Shown here in pieces: positions 63,217 to 64,000 of a stretch of 64,000 bases of DNA (position 1 is its first letter; each line of letters opens with the position of its first letter). A model generated the notes under the pieces. The model saw only the letters and a program-made list of their open reading frames with translations, was not told the DNA's origin and ran no database searches. A program made the position numbers and the translations under genes. The stretch spans positions 62,001-126,000 of the forward strand of contig JAOTOM010004675.1 in NCBI GenBank assembly GCA_034440615.1, in the 5' to 3' direction. The DNA comes from Ashinkailepas kermadecensis. Lineage: Eukaryota > Arthropoda > Thecostraca > Neolepadidae.

Positions 63217-64000
63217 ATTTGATAGGAACACATTTTGGCTGCCAGTTTATTAGTAAAATTTGTTCGTCTCGAAAACCCTTGCAATGCCACTGTTGTGAGG
63301 TCAGGGGTGTCAATTTATGCAAATCATTGGGTGCTGGAGGATTTGACGGTCCAAGAGACAACATCGCTGAGTGCTAATCGTCACATCAAAGGATTGAGGG
63401 CCTGAAAGAGATGTAAATCGACATACACGGCTGCGATCGGGAGCAAAACTTTATCAACATGATTGGAAGGTGGGAGCAATGCATGGAGGAAGTTGGAGGA
63501 TCGAAGTCGGTTTCGGGTCGGCTCCGTATGGTTCCTTGTTAGGCGCTGAAATTATGGGAGCCGTATAGCCCTCCCCCTCCCCGCCCCCCAGATAAGTGTC
63601 CAAAGTTTCACCCCTTGGGCAAGATGAAGCGGCTATGAAAGCCAGCTCTGACATGCCGCCACATATTTTGTATGGGGGCGAGATGGTTCTCAGGTTGATT
63701 TTTAATATGCGTTGTAATAAGCATAAGCTTCACGCTTGGGGGTGGGCACGCTTCCCCTTGTCCGCCGTGAAGACACCGCTATGCTCTAGGACTCTTGTCC
63801 CCTTTGGATCGCAAGGGGTCCGAACGCTTCTGAGACGACTAAGCTGTTTTGGGGAACATTTTTGTTCATCATAGCGTGATCATAGGCTGTCATATTCGAT
63901 CATAATGCAGTGGCCGGTGCAAACTAACCGGTTACAGCGAGTTCTTTTTGCTGGCGGTTCTAAGAGCAAGGTTGAGCGAGCAGACCTGGCGTACCAGGCA
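63217..64000. other. Intergenic DNA at the right edge
   Basis: Nothing recognised; short ORFs only. Confidence 0.4.

Overview
This window looks like chromosomal DNA from an invertebrate animal, most likely an arthropod and perhaps a crustacean. GC-rich exons are separated by introns with GT/AG ends, there are no operons or bacterial gene signals, and the spaces are full of minisatellites, microsatellites and decayed retroelements (one CR1/L2/Jockey-like LINE and one Penelope-like element). The taxonomic guess is an inference from repeat content and codon style, not from a marker gene.

The central feature is one very large plus-strand gene, about 15982 to 61907. I identify it as CPLANE1 (C5orf42/JBTS17), the scaffold subunit of the ciliogenesis and planar polarity effector complex (with INTU, FUZ and WDPCP), which acts at the ciliary base. 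I could place about 24 coding exons. Splice phases agree across most junctions (exons 1 to 7, 8 to 12, 13 to 15, 17 to 20 and 22 to 24). The predicted exons follow the order of vertebrate CPLANE1 landmarks: the N-terminal beta-propeller, the helical middle, a long disordered section and an acidic, Ser-rich C-terminus. The protein would be roughly 3,500 residues. Uncertain spots are the start of exon 8, a probable missing short exon before exon 13, the ends of exons 15, 16 and 21, and the 5' UTR.

A second, minus-strand gene occupies about 3466 to 7950. Five exons with phase-0 boundaries can be read (180, 141, 159, 78 and 135 bp). I do not recognise the product. It probably continues off the left edge or into repeat-rich DNA.

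Layout: 1-475 32-bp satellite; 3.1-4.7 kb two satellites around an exon of the minus gene; 6.7-9.2 kb satellites and (GCAC)n; 9.70-10.60 kb a MITE with TTAA target duplication; 10.6-15.9 kb AT-rich intergenic DNA; 15.98-30.0 kb CPLANE1 exons 1-8; 30.3-34 kb antisense LINE in intron 8; 35.2-46.8 kb exons 9-14; 50.2-51.2 kb exons 15-17; 51.9-55.4 kb antisense Penelope-like element in intron 17; 55.9-61.9 kb exons 18-24; 61.9-64 kb non-coding, with a second copy of a tiny retroposed element.

The most striking observation is that many minisatellites sit exactly on exon/intron boundaries of both genes. Their units carry copies of the adjacent 3' or 5' splice site (often an AG|GT core) plus some exon sequence. 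Second, a 60-65 bp hairpin-plus-tail element occurs twice, each time with a perfect target-site duplication and the same 5' start, which suggests an ultra-short retroposon family.
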